Assembly: GCA_900543165.1 (NCBI GenBank)
Contig: UQQQ01000065.1
Location: 1 to 9,459 of the forward strand
Length of the DNA: 9,459 bases
Reading direction: 5' to 3'
Source: an uncultured Dialister sp.
Lineage (GTDB): Bacteria; Bacillota; Negativicutes; Veillonellales; Dialisteraceae
Every line of letters begins with the position of its first letter. Positions within the stretch are counted from its first letter, which is position 1. Position numbers and translations under genes: made by a program. The notes below the pieces were generated by a model. It was not told where the DNA came from and did no database searches. It worked only from the letters and a program-made list of their open reading frames with translations. Below, one piece after another: positions 1 to 6,514 of the stretch.

Positions 1-5
1 CACCT

Positions 6-55
6 AAAAAGGAGCTGTGAAGAAATGAATCCTCATTTCTTCACAGCTCCTTTTT
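6..55. terminator. Perfect bidirectional intrinsic terminator
   Basis: The arms at 6-28 and 33-55 are exact reverse complements over 23 bp around a 4-nt ATCC loop. The GC-rich core GGAGCTGTGAAG is flanked by five A on the left and six T on the right, so each strand ends the stem in a T-run. This is the classic shape of a bidirectional rho-independent terminator. It probably ends a plus-strand gene lying left of the window. It may also stop leftward transcription from the transglutaminase operon, although that operon's last stop codon is about 340 bp away. Confidence 0.9.
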
Positions 56-325
56 TACTGTTCCTGGGGCATGCTGCCCCTTGGTGGTGGATGAAATCTC
101 TATTCGAATGAGGATTGTGAAATGGTGGTGCGGCGCCAGATCCTTCAACTCAGTTCTCTCTGTTCTGCCTTTACATTTTCGAATATCCGACATTTCACTC
201 CGCTCAGGATGACGAAATGCGCCGCGGAGATTTGAAAACTGGCCTATTTAAGGAAGGCTATGACGAAGTCATGTATAAAAATTCTTGTAAAATCTGACTC
301 TGCGATTGAATCAGCGTTTCCCTGA

Positions 326-361
326 CGGTTTTCTCATATCGCAAACCTAATCCCTAGCTAC
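326..361. repeat. 36-bp direct repeat, copy A
   Basis: This block begins CGGTTTTCTC and ends CCCTAGCTAC. It matches 3975-4010 at 35 of 36 positions by direct comparison; the single difference is A in place of G before TATCG. Both copies lie just downstream of minus-strand genes and run into a YAGTCAC tract. Confidence 0.9.
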
Positions 362-392
362 TCATTCCTAGTCACTAGTCACTCCTAGTCCC
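355..392. repeat. YAGTCAC heptamer tract downstream of the transglutaminase gene
   Basis: Units are TAGCTAC (355-361), TCATTCC (362-368), TAGTCAC (369-375), TAGTCAC (376-382), a three-base insert TCC, and TAGTCCC (386-392). The tract stops three bases before the minus-strand stop codon at 396-398. Read in gene sense it is GTGACTA repeated after the stop. Confidence 0.85.
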
Positions 393-395
393 CCA

Positions 396-2732
396 TCACA
401 ATTTCTTCCAAAGGAACTTCCCCTTTTCCGTCAGAGAAAGTCCTTTGAGGCATTGCTTCCTTGCTTCCCTCACGATGGCAAGAATGTCGGTCTTCTCGCT
501 TTCTGTCAGCGGTTTTCCCGAGAAGCGGGCGGTGACCAGAAGGTCCAGCATGAGGGCGAAGGAGGCGAAGCGCGGGTCTTTGGTGAGAGCAGATTTTCTG
601 TCTTCGTAGGAGCCGCGAGTCGGAAGGCCTGCCCAGTGGGAGAGTCGGTCCGTGTAGGCGATGAGGCCTTTGAAGTGGGCGTCATCCGTGAGTGCTTTGG
701 CGAGGAGGCGGGAGGCGGCTGTCATGCGGTAGAGCGGATAGGCGGAAAGAAGTGCAAGCATGAGCAGGATGGTAAGCAGCATCGGGAGAAGCGGGCGGGA
801 AACGGGGGCGTCCGGCGTCCTCGGCTGGGAGAGCGGGGGCTGGCCCTGCGGCTGCTGCTCTGGTTGCTGCTCTGGTTGCTGTTGTGGTCGCTGCGGTGCA
901 GGCGGCTGTTCTTTCGGCGCTTCCTCACGTGCGTTTTTCTCGTCAGCCGGTTTATCCGGCGCGCCCTGTTCATTTTTCTGCTTGTCGGGCGGGATCGGGA
1001 AGGGATTCTCCGCTCCCTCTTTGCCCGGGGTCATTTCACAGGGACGCCAGCCGAGGCCATCGACATAGACTTCGACCCAGGCGTGGGCGTGGTGATCATT
1101 GACGGAGAGGGCGTGGAGCCCTTCCTTGGTCAGAGGGGCATTCCGGAGATCTTCAATGTTTACGGAAAGGCCGACTGCATAGCGGGCCGGGATCCCCGAG
1201 GCGCGGAGTAGCATGACGGCGGCAGAGGCAAAGGAGGTGCAGTAGCCCTTCCTGCTTTCGGTCAGGAAGTAGGAGATAAAGTCTTTATCCGCAGGCGTTC
1301 TGCCCGGATTCTTCGTATAGGTGTAGTTCGTTTCCAAGAAATGACGCACGGCGTCGATGCGTGCGCGTTTCTCCGAGAGTGTTTTCGCAGGCGGGATGGC
1401 TCCCAGAGAGGCGATGGCGGTGTGCGTTTCTTCCGGAATCGTCAGGTAGTGTGCGTAGACGAAGTCGCGGTAGCGTTTCTCGGCTTCTATATACGTCGTG
1501 TAGTAGGGGTCTTTGATGGATTCGCGGGCCATCATGGAGAAAATCGCGCCGGCGGGGATGTCCCACACGTCGGTGCTGTAGGCTTTGCCCTCGCGGGAGA
1601 TCGGCGAGCGGTCGTAGCGGAAGTAGGGACCGCCGAAGTCGGCATCATAGGGGAGGAGCAGGAAGCGGCTCTTTTCGTAGAGGGCCGCGAGCGTGAAGGG
1701 TTTCTTGAAGGCGGAAAGGTCATTCTCTTTGGTGTAGTTCAAGAGTTTTTGGGAAATCAATGGATTTCTTGCAGCGACCTCCATGAGCCATGCACCCTGG
1801 TCGTACCATTCGCCCTGGTTCTTGGCGAAGAGGGCTTCTGTCCCGTCATAGGTGCTGTCTGGGAAGTCCTTCCAGCGGCTGTCTTCGTAGAGGCCGCCGG
1901 TCCAGCTTCGGATGTAGAGGTGCGTAGTGCTTGTCGCTTCGATGTCTGCGATGACGCGGCCTGTGTAGCGGATGCTGGCACTGCTGCCGAGGCGCTGGTG
2001 TCCGGCGGCGCCTTTCATCATGCCCGTGTAGGCGTTGCCGGCATGGAAGATCGGGTCATAGGGGTCCGTCCAGCCGATGATTTTCTCCTGCATGCGAGAG
2101 AAGATCATCGGCTGCTCATACCGGCTTTCCGGGAGCGCGAGGAGAATCCCAGCGCCCAGAAGCAGGGTGAGGGCGAGGGCGGGGATCTCCGGCATGCCGA
2201 GTCCGTGATTTCTAAGAGAGGCGAAGACGGAAAGTCCGTAGGAGGCGCAGCAGAGAATGGCGAGAGCGGGCGGATTCACGCCGAAGTAGAAGCCGAAGAG
2301 GATGAGGAAAAAGGAAAGGAGCGCTGCCATCGCGCGGGCCGCTTTGGATAATGCACCGGCCGTAAAGAAGAGGGCGAGAAGGCAGGCGAGCCATCCTTTG
2401 GCAAGAGCCGGGTTTGCGATGGCTTTCGCAAGCGGTGCGGTCATGTCGATGTCATACGGCTCTTTGAGCGTATCGACGAGGGGAATGAGCGCAGAGAGGA
2501 GGCTCGAGAGGAAGGCGTTTCTCACAAGGAGCGGGAGCGAGAGAAGGGGGAGGGCAAGGAGTGCAAGAATCGGCAGAGGGTGCCTGCCTAGCAGTCTGGA
2601 AAGAGCGAAAGAAAGAAGGGGCGCAAGGAGCGCAGCGACGATCGCATAGGGAAGCGCACCGCCGCCGAAGTAGGAGAAGAGTGCATAAGAAGCACTGAAG
2701 GCACCGAGAGCAGAGAGGAGGAGTGTCATCAT
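396..2732 (-). CDS. TgpA-like membrane transglutaminase-domain protein
   Basis: This is a 778-residue protein with an N-terminal membrane block (about residues 3-200, several hydrophobic helices). A largely extracytoplasmic region follows, with a transglutaminase-like core at about 455-570. The core shows the catalytic Cys498 in GYCTSFASA and His550 in HHAHAWVEVYV. The usual third-position Asp is a Glu566 in WRPCEMTPG. A Pro/Gln-rich linker (about 577-645) leads to a last membrane helix (about 647-667) and a cytoplasmic tail. The family (DUF3488/TgpA plus transglutaminase core) is known beside MoxR and DUF58 genes and is thought to act at the cell envelope; the substrate is unknown. The gene overlaps the DUF58 stop by 4 nt. 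A GGAGGT site inside the DUF58 end lies 5 nt before the first of two consecutive ATG codons; the second ATG (8 nt) is also possible. Confidence 0.9.
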   Translation of the reverse strand: MMTLLLSALGAFSASYALFSYFGGGALPYAIVAALLAPLLSFALSRLLGRHPLPILALLALPLLSLPLLVRNAFLSSLLSALIPLVDTLKEPYDIDMTAPLAKAIANPALAKGWLACLLALFFTAGALSKAARAMAALLSFFLILFGFYFGVNPPALAILCCASYGLSVFASLRNHGLGMPEIPALALTLLLGAGILLALPESRYEQPMIFSRMQEKIIGWTDPYDPIFHAGNAYTGMMKGAAGHQRLGSSASIRYTGRVIADIEATSTTHLYIRSWTGGLYEDSRWKDFPDSTYDGTEALFAKNQGEWYDQGAWLMEVAARNPLISQKLLNYTKENDLSAFKKPFTLAALYEKSRFLLLPYDADFGGPYFRYDRSPISREGKAYSTDVWDIPAGAIFSMMARESIKDPYYTTYIEAEKRYRDFVYAHYLTIPEETHTAIASLGAIPPAKTLSEKRARIDAVRHFLETNYTYTKNPGRTPADKDFISYFLTESRKGYCTSFASAAVMLLRASGIPARYAVGLSVNIEDLRNAPLTKEGLHALSVNDHHAHAWVEVYVDGLGWRPCEMTPGKEGAENPFPIPPDKQKNEQGAPDKPADEKNAREEAPKEQPPAPQRPQQQPEQQPEQQPQGQPPLSQPRTPDAPVSRPLLPMLLTILLMLALLSAYPLYRMTAASRLLAKALTDDAHFKGLIAYTDRLSHWAGLPTRGSYEDRKSALTKDPRFASFALMLDLLVTARFSGKPLTESEKTDILAIVREARKQCLKGLSLTEKGKFLWKKL

Positions 2733-3742
2733 GTTTCACCTCCCAGCGCGCGGGCAATGGCGGCTTTTCCGGAAAGGGCAGCGCCTTGGGCATCACGCAC
2801 GCACCAGATGGAGGGGTGCAGGACGGGCGAAATGGCAGGCGTAGGATTTCCTGTCAGGTAGCAGATCGGAATATACGGAGAGAGATGGCTCGTCTTCAGC
2901 GCATTGCCGCCGCCCTCTCCCAGGAAGGAGGCGACAGCTTCTTCCCAGCCCGTCTTGTCTTTGATGGAGGTGATGATTTCCTCGCCATGGAGAGTCATCC
3001 ACGCGAAACGGAAAGGCATACGGGCCGCCGTGAGTGCGAGGCCGCAGGAAAGGAGCGCATCGGCGAGAAGATCCCGCAGTACATCATCCTCTTCATAGTC
3101 TGCCGCCAGGATAAGGCGCGCATCGTCTGCGTGCATGCGGTCGCGGACATAGACATCCTCTGTGCGGGCCGTGACCTTCCAGTTGATGAGGCGGGGATTA
3201 TCCCCCGGCTGGTAGGGCGTCGCACCGAAGTACTCCATCTCTTCACTGCCCGAGAGGCGAAGGAGACTCTGCAGCGTATGCGCGTAGTCACCCATCGGAC
3301 GCGGCAGTACGAGAAGTGTGGCGGCTTCCGTGTCTGTATGGAAATGGAAAAGTCCGAACGGGTCTTTCCAGGAAAGGCGCGCCGCGGGGAGCGTGATGCG
3401 TCCCGCATGCGCGGTGCCTACCCGGAAATAGAAACGTACTTCGCCCTTTTCTTTTTCATAGCTGTCATACTCGCGCCCTGCCAGCGTGGCGGAAAGCGAG
3501 GAGAAGAAGGGAAGATACCGGCCGCGTGCGGAAAGGCATACTTCCACCGCATCTCCGCGCCGCGCGCGGTAAGGCGCTGTGAGCGTGGCCGTGACTGAGC
3601 GGCGCAGCGCATAGCCCGCCGCCAGTGAAAACAGCGGCACGAGAAGCAGCAGTACGCCGAGAAGGAAGGCGGCGTATAAGTCGTAGAGGATTATCAGCAG
3701 AAGCGCGATGATCACGAGAAAGAGATAAGATAGATAAGTCAT
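2729..3742 (-). CDS. DUF58 domain-containing protein
   Basis: This 337-residue protein has two adjacent hydrophobic helices at the N-terminus (about 4-45). A beta-rich region follows, containing DPFGLF (127-132). The DUF58 signature spans about 177-200: YQPGDNPRLINWKVTAR with Asp181, Arg184, Asn187 and Trp188. The C-terminal part resembles the VWA-like fold described for this family. DUF58 proteins are typically co-transcribed with a MoxR ATPase and a transglutaminase, and are presumed to work with the ATPase at the membrane; the exact role is unknown. The gene is coupled to the downstream transglutaminase by a 4-nt overlap. No Shine-Dalgarno is visible before ATG at 3742, and the repeat array begins only about 19 bp upstream. 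GTG at codon 10 is an alternative start, also without a clear site. Confidence 0.9.
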   Translation of the reverse strand: MTYLSYLFLVIIALLLIILYDLYAAFLLGVLLLLVPLFSLAAGYALRRSVTATLTAPYRARRGDAVEVCLSARGRYLPFFSSLSATLAGREYDSYEKEKGEVRFYFRVGTAHAGRITLPAARLSWKDPFGLFHFHTDTEAATLLVLPRPMGDYAHTLQSLLRLSGSEEMEYFGATPYQPGDNPRLINWKVTARTEDVYVRDRMHADDARLILAADYEEDDVLRDLLADALLSCGLALTAARMPFRFAWMTLHGEEIITSIKDKTGWEEAVASFLGEGGGNALKTSHLSPYIPICYLTGNPTPAISPVLHPSIWCVRDAQGAALSGKAAIARALGGET

Positions 3743-3760
3743 AAGATGTACACTGTTTTA

Positions 3761-3799
3761 CAGGGTTCAGGGTTCAGGGTTCAGGGTTCAGGGTTCAGG
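3761..3799. repeat. CAGGGTT tandem heptamer array
   Basis: Five perfect CAGGGTT units occupy 3761-3795, followed by a partial CAGG. It lies just upstream of the DUF58 start on the opposite strand, where it reads as repeated TGAACCC. Degenerate relatives (GAACCC spaced 8-9 bp) occur at 6515-6542 and 8582-8608. Perfect tandem units suggest recent slippage expansion and likely length variation between strains. Confidence 0.95.
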
Positions 3800-3801
3800 A
3801 A

Positions 3802-3829
3802 AATGAGGAATGAGGAATGAGAAATGAAG
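3802..3829. repeat. AATGAGR tandem heptamer array
   Basis: Four 7-bp units: AATGAGG, AATGAGG, AATGAGA, AATGAAG. They follow the CAGGGTT array directly and lead into the GGTGGCGGCTTCGCC hairpin. Similar AATGAG or AATGAGG starts occur at 106 and 5316, and inverted as CATTTCTCATT near 9373. Confidence 0.85.
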
Positions 3830-3863
3830 GTGGCGGCTTCGCCGCAAATATATATGGGGCGAT
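3829..3863. repeat. REP-like hairpin element
   Basis: GCGGC-TTC-GCCGC forms a perfect 5-bp stem with a triloop (3833-3845). An AT-rich spacer AAATATATAT and GGGGCGAT follow. It is the inverse orientation of the elements at 6471-6508, 7742-7780 and 9331-9370, which carry an additional GGGC-ATC-GCCC hairpin. Size and shape fit REP sequences, but no REP-associated transposase is in the window. Confidence 0.75.
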
Positions 3864-3974
3864 ACGAGAAAAACGTTGTCGCACCCCGTTCCGCATTCTG
3901 GCTTTCAAACTTCAAGAAAACGTGGAATGATGGTGCATCGCATAAAATATAAATGCGCGGAGGTTTGAAACTAG

Positions 3975-4010
3975 CGGTTTTCTCGTATCGCAAACCTAAT
4001 CCCTAGCTAC
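3975..4010. repeat. 36-bp direct repeat, copy B
   Basis: Matches 326-361 at 35 of 36 positions, in the same orientation and in the same place relative to the 3' end of a minus-strand gene. Confidence 0.9.
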
Positions 4011-4038
4011 TAGTCACTAGTCCCCAGTCACCAGCTAT
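4004..4038. repeat. YAGTCAC heptamer tract overlapping the MoxR stop codon
   Basis: Units are TAGCTAC (4004-4010), TAGTCAC (4011-4017), TAGTCCC (4018-4024), CAGTCAC (4025-4031) and a degenerate CAGCTAT (4032-4038). The last unit shares a base with the minus-strand stop codon at 4038-4040. Confidence 0.85.
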
Positions 4039-4973
4039 TACACCAGCTCCGGCATCGGGACGGATTTCAAAATGGCATCGAGTACGCTCGCTGCGGTCTT
4101 TCCGGCAAAGCGGGCATCGCCGGAAAGGGTGATGCGGTGGGAGAGGGTGTAGGGGGCGACGGCGAGGACGTCATCTGGAGTTGCGTAATTTCTTCCCTCC
4201 ATGAGGGCATGGGCGCGGGTCATGGCGGAAAGCGCCATCGTGCCGCGCGGAGAGATGCCGAGCGAGATGTCATGGCTTTCTCTGGTGGCAGCGGCGATAT
4301 CCACCATGTAGGCGAAGAGGCTGTCTTCGACGTGAACATCCGCAGCGGCTTTTCGCAGGGAAAGAAGGTCGTCGGGCGTGATGACGGCGCTAAGGGACAG
4401 AGCGGCGCTCCGGCGGCTGCCCTTCAGGATCTCGATCTCGTTCTCGCGGGACGGATAGCCAACGGTGATGCGGATCATGAAGCGGTCGGTCTGCGACTCG
4501 GGGAGCTCCTGTGTGCCGGAGGAGCCGAAAGGATTCTGCGTCGCCATGACGATGAAAGGCTGCGGGACGGCGTAGGTCTTGCCGTCGACCGAGAGGCGTC
4601 CTTCCTGCATGACTTCGAGGAGCGCGGACTGTGTCTTCGGGGAGGCGCGGTTGATTTCATCAGCGAGGAAGAAATTCGTCATCGCGCTGCCTGCCACGTA
4701 GCGAAAGCTGCCGGAGTCTTTGTCGTACATGGAAAATCCCGTGATATCCGAGGGCAGGACATCGGGGGTGAACTGCATACGCTTGTAGTCAAGCCCGAGC
4801 GTGCGGGTGAAGGCGACGGCCATGGTCGTCTTGCCCACGCCGGGAATGTCATCGATCAGGATATGACCGCCTGCCAAGATGGCGGTCAGTATACGGCGGA
4901 GTACATCGTCCTTGCCCAGGACGGCTTTGCCTGTCTCAGCAAGAATGGCGTCTATGGTTTCTTTGGTATTCAT
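4038..4973 (-). CDS. MoxR family AAA+ ATPase
   Basis: This 311-residue protein matches the usual MoxR length. Walker A is DIPGVGKTT (42-50) and Walker B is FFLADEINRA (101-110, Asp105-Glu106). Sensor 1 lies in ATQNP (144-148), the arginine finger region in QTDRF (Arg164), and sensor 2 in SPRG (Arg243). The C-terminal lid helices follow. MoxR ATPases act as chaperone-like machines that remodel or activate partner proteins, here most likely the DUF58 and transglutaminase proteins encoded downstream on the same strand. The start at 4973 is supported by AAAGGAGG at 4979-4986, 5 nt upstream. It is the first gene of the operon, with a TATAAT at 5001-5006 on its strand. Confidence 0.95.
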   Translation of the reverse strand: MNTKETIDAILAETGKAVLGKDDVLRRILTAILAGGHILIDDIPGVGKTTMAVAFTRTLGLDYKRMQFTPDVLPSDITGFSMYDKDSGSFRYVAGSAMTNFFLADEINRASPKTQSALLEVMQEGRLSVDGKTYAVPQPFIVMATQNPFGSSGTQELPESQTDRFMIRITVGYPSRENEIEILKGSRRSAALSLSAVITPDDLLSLRKAAADVHVEDSLFAYMVDIAAATRESHDISLGISPRGTMALSAMTRAHALMEGRNYATPDDVLAVAPYTLSHRITLSGDARFAGKTAASVLDAILKSVPMPELV

Positions 4974-5000
4974 GAGGGCCTCCTTTATTTATACCCTACT

Positions 5001-5006
5001 ATTATA
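5001..5006 (-). promoter_or_regulatory. Probable -10 box of the MoxR operon
   Basis: A perfect TATAAT reads on the minus strand about 28 bp before the ATPase start, ahead of an AAAGGAGG site. No good -35 hexamer is found at 16-18 bp, so either the promoter depends on an activator or this is a chance match. Confidence 0.45.
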
Positions 5007-5107
5007 CAACGATTGGGAAGAGCCCATGCGGGAGGCGAAGCGGAATGGCTTTGCGGCATGATCCGTATAAAAAGCAGGGCTGTCTTTTCATGCTTCGCAC
5101 TGCCAAT

Positions 5108-5136
5108 TTGACATTTCCCTCCATTTCCCCTATAAT
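5108..5136 (+). promoter_or_regulatory. Consensus sigma-70/sigma-A promoter of tRNA-Ser
   Basis: TTGACA (5108-5113) and TATAAT (5131-5136) are both perfect and separated by exactly 17 bp. The expected start, about 7 bp after the -10 box, falls just before the tRNA 5' end at 5148. A full-consensus promoter fits strong constitutive tRNA expression. Confidence 0.9.
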
Positions 5137-5147
5137 ACTATCATTAT

Positions 5148-5237
5148 GGAAGGGTGTCCGAGTGGTTGAAGGAGGCGGTCTTGAAAACCGTTAACCTTGC
5201 AAGAGGTTCATGGGTTCGAATCCCATCCCTTCTGCCA
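5148..5237 (+). tRNA. tRNA-Ser (anticodon UGA)
   Basis: The complete cloverleaf can be folded by eye. The acceptor is GGAAGGG with CCCTTCT, giving a G1-U72 wobble. The D stem is TCC/GGA. The anticodon stem is GCGGT/ACCGT with loop CTTGAAA, anticodon TGA at 5182-5184. A long class II variable arm pairs AACCTT with GAGGTT around GCAA. The T arm is ATGGG/CCCAT with loop TTCGAAT. The discriminator base is G, followed by an encoded CCA (5235-5237). The long variable arm and G73 agree with serine identity; it reads UCA and other UCN codons. Confidence 0.97.
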
Positions 5238-5252
5238 GAATTATATTCGCGG

Positions 5253-5266
5253 GAAGCCGCGGCTTC
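5253..5266. repeat. 14-bp perfect palindrome after the tRNA
   Basis: GAAGCCGCGGCTTC is its own reverse complement. It lies between the tRNA 3' end and the terminator hairpin. It could be a processing stem or a relic of the GAAGCCGC hairpin family; no function can be assigned. Confidence 0.5.
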
Positions 5267-5268
5267 AG

Positions 5269-5312
5269 AAAGCACTGATTGATGAGCGGCGCGCTCGTCG
5301 GCAGTGCTTTTT
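5269..5312 (+). terminator. Intrinsic terminator of tRNA-Ser
   Basis: The outer stem AAAGCACTG (5269-5277) pairs with CAGTGCTTT (5302-5310). After a small internal loop the inner stem GATGAGC (5281-5287) pairs with GCTCGTC (5293-5299). The 3' side ends in a run of five T (5308-5312). It is placed to end the monocistronic tRNA transcript and to insulate the YitT gene from it. Confidence 0.85.
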
Positions 5313-5313
5313 C

Positions 5314-5533
5314 ATTAGGAATGAGGGATGGCTGTGCGGCAAGATTTTTCGGCTCAGTCCTCGCTTTTCTGTAAGCGGCTTTCTTATATACGACGTTTCC
5401 TGCTCTAAGGATGACGAGATGTGCTGCGGAGCGCAAATAAGGCGATGTCTGCAACTGGCATTTAGCTACCAGTCACCAGTCACTAGTCACCAGTCACTCC
5501 TAATCCCTAGTCACCAGTCACTAGCCACTAGTC
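5314..5533. repeat. Composite intergenic repeat, copy 3
   Basis: No gene is seen. AATGAGGGATGG (from about 5320) and a GTGCGGC stretch open the element. ATATACGACGTTTC and GGATGACGAGATG (about 5409-5421) with GCGGAG follow, matching blocks in copy 1 near 183-229. It closes with the longest YAGTCAC tract. Unlike copies 1 and 2, this one lies upstream of a gene, ending 25 bp before the YitT start. No clear promoter for that gene is visible. Confidence 0.6.
5463..5533. repeat. Longest YAGTCAC heptamer tract
   Basis: TAGCTAC, CAGTCAC, CAGTCAC, TAGTCAC, CAGTCAC (5463-5497), then a 10-bp interruption TCCTAATCCC, then TAGTCAC, CAGTCAC, TAGCCAC and a partial TAGTC (5508-5533). The interruption resembles the CCTAATCCC that precedes TAGCTAC in both 36-bp repeats, so the tract looks like two head-to-tail copies of one module. 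Confidence 0.9.
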
Positions 5534-5558
5534 TCTATTTCCCTAAAAGGAGTCTTTC

Positions 5559-6419
5559 ATGTATCTATTCCATCGACATATCGACCTTGCGAGTGAGCTC
5601 AAGAAAGCCATCGGGCTGTCCGTGGGCGCAGCCATCTACTCGGCGGGCCTCAATCTTTTCCTGATCCCGAATGACATCATCGATGGCGGCGTCACCGGTA
5701 TTTCCCTTCTCGTGCAGGCGCTGACGGGCATCCCCTTCAGCGTACTCATCGTCCTTTTGAACCTGCCCTTTTTCTACATCGGTTATCGGCGGCTCGGGGC
5801 GCGGCTCGCTCTGTCTTCGACCTTTGCGATCGTCGTCCTCTCGCTCTGCTCATCCTATTTCGAGACGCTGAAGCCCGCGACGTCGGATCCATTCCTCTCG
5901 ACGATCTTTGGCGGCATCATCATCGGCATCGGTGTCGGCATCGTCATCAAGAGCGGCGGCTCGACCGATGGCACGGAGATCATGGCGATCTGGATGGATA
6001 ATAAATTTCCTTTCTCCGTGGGCGAGATCATCATGTTTTTTAATTTCTTCATCCTTGGCGCGGCCGGCTTCGTCTTCAGCTGGAACAGCGCGATGTATTC
6101 CCTCATCACGTACTTCATCTGCTCGCGCATGATCGATGCGGTCTCGACGGGTCTCGACTCGTCGAAAGGGGTCTTCATCGTGACGACATCCTACGATGCG
6201 GTGTCAGATGCGATCGTTCACGATATGCATCGCGCCGTCACCCGTCTGCATGGACAGGGGGGCTTCCTGAAGGATGATAAGGATGTCCTCTACTGCGTAG
6301 TGAGCCGTCTGGAGATTACAAAGCTGAAACAGGTGGTTCACCACATCGATGCTTCGGCTTTTCTCTCCGTCTTCGATGTGCAGGAAGTCCAAGGGGGACT
6401 GGTGAAGGGGAAGAAGTAA
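5559..6419 (+). CDS. YitT family membrane protein (DUF161/DUF2179)
   Basis: This 286-residue protein has about five to six hydrophobic segments between residues 15 and 195. These include conserved stretches typical of the family: LIPNDIIDGGVTGIS (35-49) and GGSTDGTEIMA (133-143). A soluble C-terminal DUF2179 domain (about 202-284) follows, starting at KGVFIVTTSYDAV. YitT proteins are widespread in Bacillota; their substrate is not established, although transport has been proposed. The ATG at 5559 follows AAGGAG (5547-5552) by 6 nt. The gene stands alone, flanked by repeat-rich intergenic DNA on both sides. Confidence 0.93.
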   Translation: MYLFHRHIDLASELKKAIGLSVGAAIYSAGLNLFLIPNDIIDGGVTGISLLVQALTGIPFSVLIVLLNLPFFYIGYRRLGARLALSSTFAIVVLSLCSSYFETLKPATSDPFLSTIFGGIIIGIGVGIVIKSGGSTDGTEIMAIWMDNKFPFSVGEIIMFFNFFILGAAGFVFSWNSAMYSLITYFICSRMIDAVSTGLDSSKGVFIVTTSYDAVSDAIVHDMHRAVTRLHGQGGFLKDDKDVLYCVVSRLEITKLKQVVHHIDASAFLSVFDVQEVQGGLVKGKK

Positions 6420-6441
6420 GTGGCGGAGAGACTAGAAGATA

Positions 6442-6453
6442 TCAGACGTCTGA
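6442..6453. repeat. 12-bp perfect palindrome downstream of the YitT gene
   Basis: TCAGACGTCTGA equals its reverse complement. A CTTTTCTC run follows, but the stem is short and not GC-rich, so it would be at best a weak terminator. The neighbouring TCTTCCGGC leads into the REP-like element, and a similar context precedes the element at 7742. Confidence 0.45.
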
Positions 6454-6470
6454 CTTTTCTCTTCCGGCTT

Positions 6471-6508
6471 TCGGGCATCGCCTCATATATTTGCGGCGAA
6501 GCCGCCAC
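6471..6508. repeat. REP-like two-hairpin element
   Basis: GGGC-ATC-GCCT is a 4-bp stem closed by a G-T pair. The spacer TCATATATTT and then GCGGC-GAA-GCCGC (6493-6505), a perfect 5-bp stem with triloop, follow. It shares both hairpins, the AT-rich spacer and the flanking CTTTCG with the elements at 7742 and 9331. Confidence 0.8.
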
Positions 6509-6514
6509 TTAAGT

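Larger units (their letters stand above)
66..395. repeat. Composite intergenic repeat, copy 1 (no gene)
   Basis: I see no gene here. The stretch begins with a small hairpin at 66-80 (GGGGCA-TGC-TGCCCC). It then carries an AATGAG-like start near 106, a degenerate GGTGGTGCGGCGCC hairpin near 123-134, and a GGATGACGAAATG block at 207-219 followed by a GCGGAG block. The 36-bp repeat at 326-361 and the YAGTCAC heptamer tract complete it. The same modules recur in the same order at about 3761-4037 and 5314-5533. Its right end lies one base from the stop codon of the transglutaminase gene. Confidence 0.65.
3743..4037. repeat. Composite intergenic repeat, copy 2, inside the moxR-DUF58 operon
   Basis: The 295-bp gap between the ATPase and DUF58 genes consists mostly of repeats: the CAGGGTT array, the AATGAGR array, a REP-like hairpin, a variable middle, the 36-bp direct repeat and a YAGTCAC tract. 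I find no gene in it and no convincing promoter for the two downstream minus-strand genes. A 70-codon minus frame across it is made of repeat sequence and lacks a ribosome binding site. Confidence 0.75.

Noticed and set aside
1341..2351. 336-codon plus-strand open frame opposite the transglutaminase gene
   Set aside because: It is antisense to a protein with clear membrane and transglutaminase features, has no family motif or ribosome binding site, and its composition is that of a frame mirrored from a GC-rich gene. The same holds for the 252-codon frame at 453-1211.
2723..3598. 291-codon plus-strand open frame opposite DUF58
   Set aside because: The DUF58 signature on the minus strand and its 4-nt coupling to the next gene identify the real coding strand.
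3761..3799. Telomere-like repeat (CAGGGTT)
   Set aside because: The resemblance to eukaryotic telomere units is by sequence only. The array is short, internal to a bacterial operon, and flanked by other heptamer arrays.
3781..3993. 70-codon minus-strand frame in the moxR-DUF58 gap
   Set aside because: It is translated repeat sequence (array, REP hairpin, variable middle), without a ribosome binding site.
4137..5111. 324-codon plus-strand open frame opposite the MoxR gene
   Set aside because: It covers the Walker and sensor motifs of the real gene on the other strand, shows no recognisable domain, and runs through the MoxR promoter region up to the tRNA promoter.
5463..5533. CRISPR array
   Set aside because: The repeat unit is 7 bp and tandem without spacers, and no cas gene is present.
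5197..5664. 155-codon plus-strand frame starting inside the tRNA
   Set aside because: It overlaps the tRNA 3' half, the terminator and the heptamer tract, and has no initiation site; the YitT gene starts in another frame.
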